From NCBI GenBank assembly GCA_002684375.1, contig NYVC01000058.1, forward strand, positions 24,402 to 30,851: a DNA stretch of 6,450 nt, in the 5' to 3' direction. This stretch comes from Marinovum sp. Lineage in GTDB: Bacteria; Pseudomonadota; Alphaproteobacteria; Rhodobacterales; Rhodobacteraceae. Under the pieces are notes generated by a model, which searched no databases, was not told the origin of the DNA, and saw only the letters and a list, made by a program, of their open reading frames with translations. The position numbers were made by a program, and so were the translations under genes. Positions 5,182 through 6,450 of this stretch are shown here, one piece after another (positions within the stretch are counted from its first letter, which is position 1; each line of letters begins with the position of its first letter).

Positions 5182-6450
5182 TCACGCGCTTAAAGCGCGA
5201 TGAATATCTTCTGCGGCATCACGCCCTTGTGCCACCGCCGTCACGGTCAGATCGTCACCGAGACCCGTGCAATCACCACCCGCCCAGACATTTGCAACCG
5301 AAGTGCGCCCGTCCGGCGATACCGCAATCCTGCCTCGGGTGATCGACGGCAGTTCCGTCGCACCAAGAGTTTGACCAATGGCGGTCAAAACCTGATCAGC
5401 GCTCAGGGTAAAAACCTCGCCCATCGGGTTGAGATCATCATCCATATACTCAAAGCTGATCGCTTCAACTGCGCCGTTACCGCTTATTTCGACCGGGGCA
5501 GCATTTGTGATAATTCGCACACCTTTGGCCGCTGCCAGATCTTGTTCAAACCGGCTTGCATTCATACGGTCGCGGCTGCGCCGGTACACCAATGTCACGT
5601 TTAATGCCCCCAGCAGCTTGGCTTGAACCGCCGCATCAACCGCAGTCATACCACCGCCAATGACCACCACATCACGCCCGATAGGCACCTGCGAATAAGT
5701 TTCGGCCTGACGCAATTCCGCGATAAAATCGACAGCATCGCGCACACCGGCCTTGCCTTGCCCAGACGCCCCAAGCGCGTTGACACCCGCCAGACCTATC
5801 GCCAAAAATACCGCGTCAAAACGTTCTGTCAGATCTGTCAGGTTCAGATCACGTCCCAGCTTTTTGTCATGCTCAATAGTAATGCCACCAATTTCTAACA
5901 ACCAGGCAACTTCGCGCTTGGCAAAGCTGTCGACGGTCTTGTAGCTGGCGATACCGTATTCATTTAGCCCACCCGCTTTCGCATTTGCATCATAAACCAC
6001 AACACTGTGGCCATGCATCGCCAAACGATGCGCACAGGCCAAGCCAGCAGGGCCCGCTCCAACCACTGCAACGCGTCGCCCTGTCTCAGCCGCACGGCTA
6101 AACGGGTGCGCGCTCTGCGCCATTAGGTGATCTGTGGCAAACCTCTGTAACTGCCCGATCTGTACCGGCTTGCCCTCAGCCACTTCGCGCACACACGTCT
6201 CTTCACACAGAGTTTCAGTCGGGCAAACACGCGCGCACATGCCCCCCATTATGTTCTGCGAAAAAATAGTCATGCCTGCAGCATCCGCCGTGCCAGTGGC
6301 AATCTGTCGGATAAACAGCGGGATATCTATATCTGTCGGACAGGCCGTCACGCAGGGGGCATCATAACAAAAATAACATCTATCCGCCGCTACAAGCGCC
6401 TCATGCGCGTCCAATGGCGCATGCAAATCCGAGAAATTCTCGTCATATGC
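5182..6450 (-). CDS. preT: Dihydropyrimidine dehydrogenase electron-input subunit PreT, N-terminus beyond window
   Basis: FAD and iron-sulphur NAD(P)H-oxidising subunit, homologous to the N-terminal half of mammalian DPD and to the GltD small subunit; it passes electrons to PreA. The frame stays open to the right edge, giving 422 residues. The TTG at 6424-6426 is not a credible start because in-frame conserved-looking sequence (AYDENFSD) continues before it. Counting from the first complete codon (6448-6450), iron-sulphur cysteines are 25, 28, 33, 37 and 72, 76, 82, 86, with Gln102 (in GQLQRFATD) aligning with the Gln ligand of human DPD (Gln156). The FAD dinucleotide motif is VVGAGPAGLACAHRL (129-143), the NAD(P) motif VVIGGGMTAVDAA (262-274) with YRRSRDRM following, and the C-terminal FAD motif VWAGGDCTGLGDDLTVTAVA (388-407). 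It is the first gene of a preT-preA unit whose promoter lies outside the window. NADH versus NADPH use cannot be settled from sequence by eye. Confidence 0.96.
   Translation of the reverse strand, partial: AYDENFSDLHAPLDAHEALVAADRCYFCYDAPCVTACPTDIDIPLFIRQIATGTADAAGMTIFSQNIMGGMCARVCPTETLCEETCVREVAEGKPVQIGQLQRFATDHLMAQSAHPFSRAAETGRRVAVVGAGPAGLACAHRLAMHGHSVVVYDANAKAGGLNEYGIASYKTVDSFAKREVAWLLEIGGITIEHDKKLGRDLNLTDLTERFDAVFLAIGLAGVNALGASGQGKAGVRDAVDFIAELRQAETYSQVPIGRDVVVIGGGMTAVDAAVQAKLLGALNVTLVYRRSRDRMNASRFEQDLAAAKGVRIITNAAPVEISGNGAVEAISFEYMDDDLNPMGEVFTLSADQVLTAIGQTLGATELPSITRGRIAVSPDGRTSVANVWAGGDCTGLGDDLTVTAVAQGRDAAEDIHRALSA
5185..5199. repeat. Short perfect inverted repeat at the 3' end of preT
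   Basis: CGCGCTT and AAGCGCG flank a single A within the last codons of preT, just before its TGA at 5182-5184. RNA could form a short GC-rich hairpin only by opening some inner A-U pairs. No T-run follows, so it is not a typical terminator. It could affect preT termination or mRNA ends before preA, or be chance. Confidence 0.3.

Noticed and set aside
4216..5193. Long open frame of 325 codons on the plus strand opposite preA
   Set aside because: It is antisense to a strongly conserved gene and has a His/Arg-rich, family-less translation with no ribosome site. The same holds for the plus-strand frames 108-974 and 1029-1841 opposite the dihydropyrimidinase and hydrolase genes.
5370..5389. TTTGACC and GGTCAAA inverted repeat inside preT, resembling a RutR box
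   Set aside because: The spacer is six bases rather than the four of the RutR form, and it falls in codons for the family-typical segment VLTAIGQT, so protein constraint explains it. An internal operator remains possible but unsupported.
6424..6426. TTG as the start of PreT
   Set aside because: The reading frame continues to the window edge, and PreT-family proteins normally have more residues before the first cysteine motif; the gene is simply cut by the window.
1..6450. Mobile elements, CRISPR repeats, tRNA or rRNA genes, riboswitches, toxin-antitoxin or defence genes
   Set aside because: The window is almost fully occupied by six recognisable pathway and regulator genes, and no repeat arrays, transposase motifs or structured RNA signatures were seen in the short gaps.

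Overview
The window carries most of a reductive pyrimidine (uracil/thymine) catabolism locus, probably from an alphaproteobacterium of the Rhodobacterales/Roseobacter type. That placement is an inference from gene content, the style of the encoded proteins and moderate-to-high GC; no rRNA or other phylogenetic marker is present.

Layout from left to right. (1) Positions 1-860, minus strand: dihydropyrimidinase, with its C-terminal part cut off by the left edge. (2) 936-2186, minus: M20-family zinc amidohydrolase, most likely beta-ureidopropionase (N-carbamoyl-beta-alanine amidohydrolase). (3) 2187-2349: divergent control region with two copies of a TGACCA-N2-TGGTCA-type palindrome, the known form of RutR operators, with centres 33 bp apart. 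(4) 2350-2988, plus: TetR/RutR-family regulator. (5) 2989-3157: AT-richer intergenic gap. (6) 3158-3787, plus: a second RutR-family regulator, paralogous to the first. (7) 3799-5103, minus: PreA, the FMN/4Fe-4S catalytic subunit of dihydropyrimidine dehydrogenase. (8) 5182-6450, minus: PreT, the FAD/NAD(P)H/4Fe-4S electron-input subunit, with its N-terminus beyond the right edge.

The four enzymes form one pathway. PreT takes electrons from NAD(P)H and passes them to PreA, which reduces uracil or thymine to the 5,6-dihydro compound. Dihydropyrimidinase opens the ring to N-carbamoyl-beta-alanine (or the beta-aminoisobutyrate derivative). The M20 hydrolase then releases CO2, ammonia and beta-alanine or beta-aminoisobutyrate. 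All four enzyme genes lie on the minus strand, while the two regulators sit between them on the plus strand. The twin RutR-like operators lie between the hydrolase and the first regulator, so pyrimidine-responsive repression of the hydrolase-dihydropyrimidinase unit, plus autoregulation of the first regulator, is the simplest reading.

I see no mobile element, CRISPR array, tRNA or rRNA, and no clearly novel system. The points most worth following are the paired regulators, the paired operators and the wedge-like gene order.
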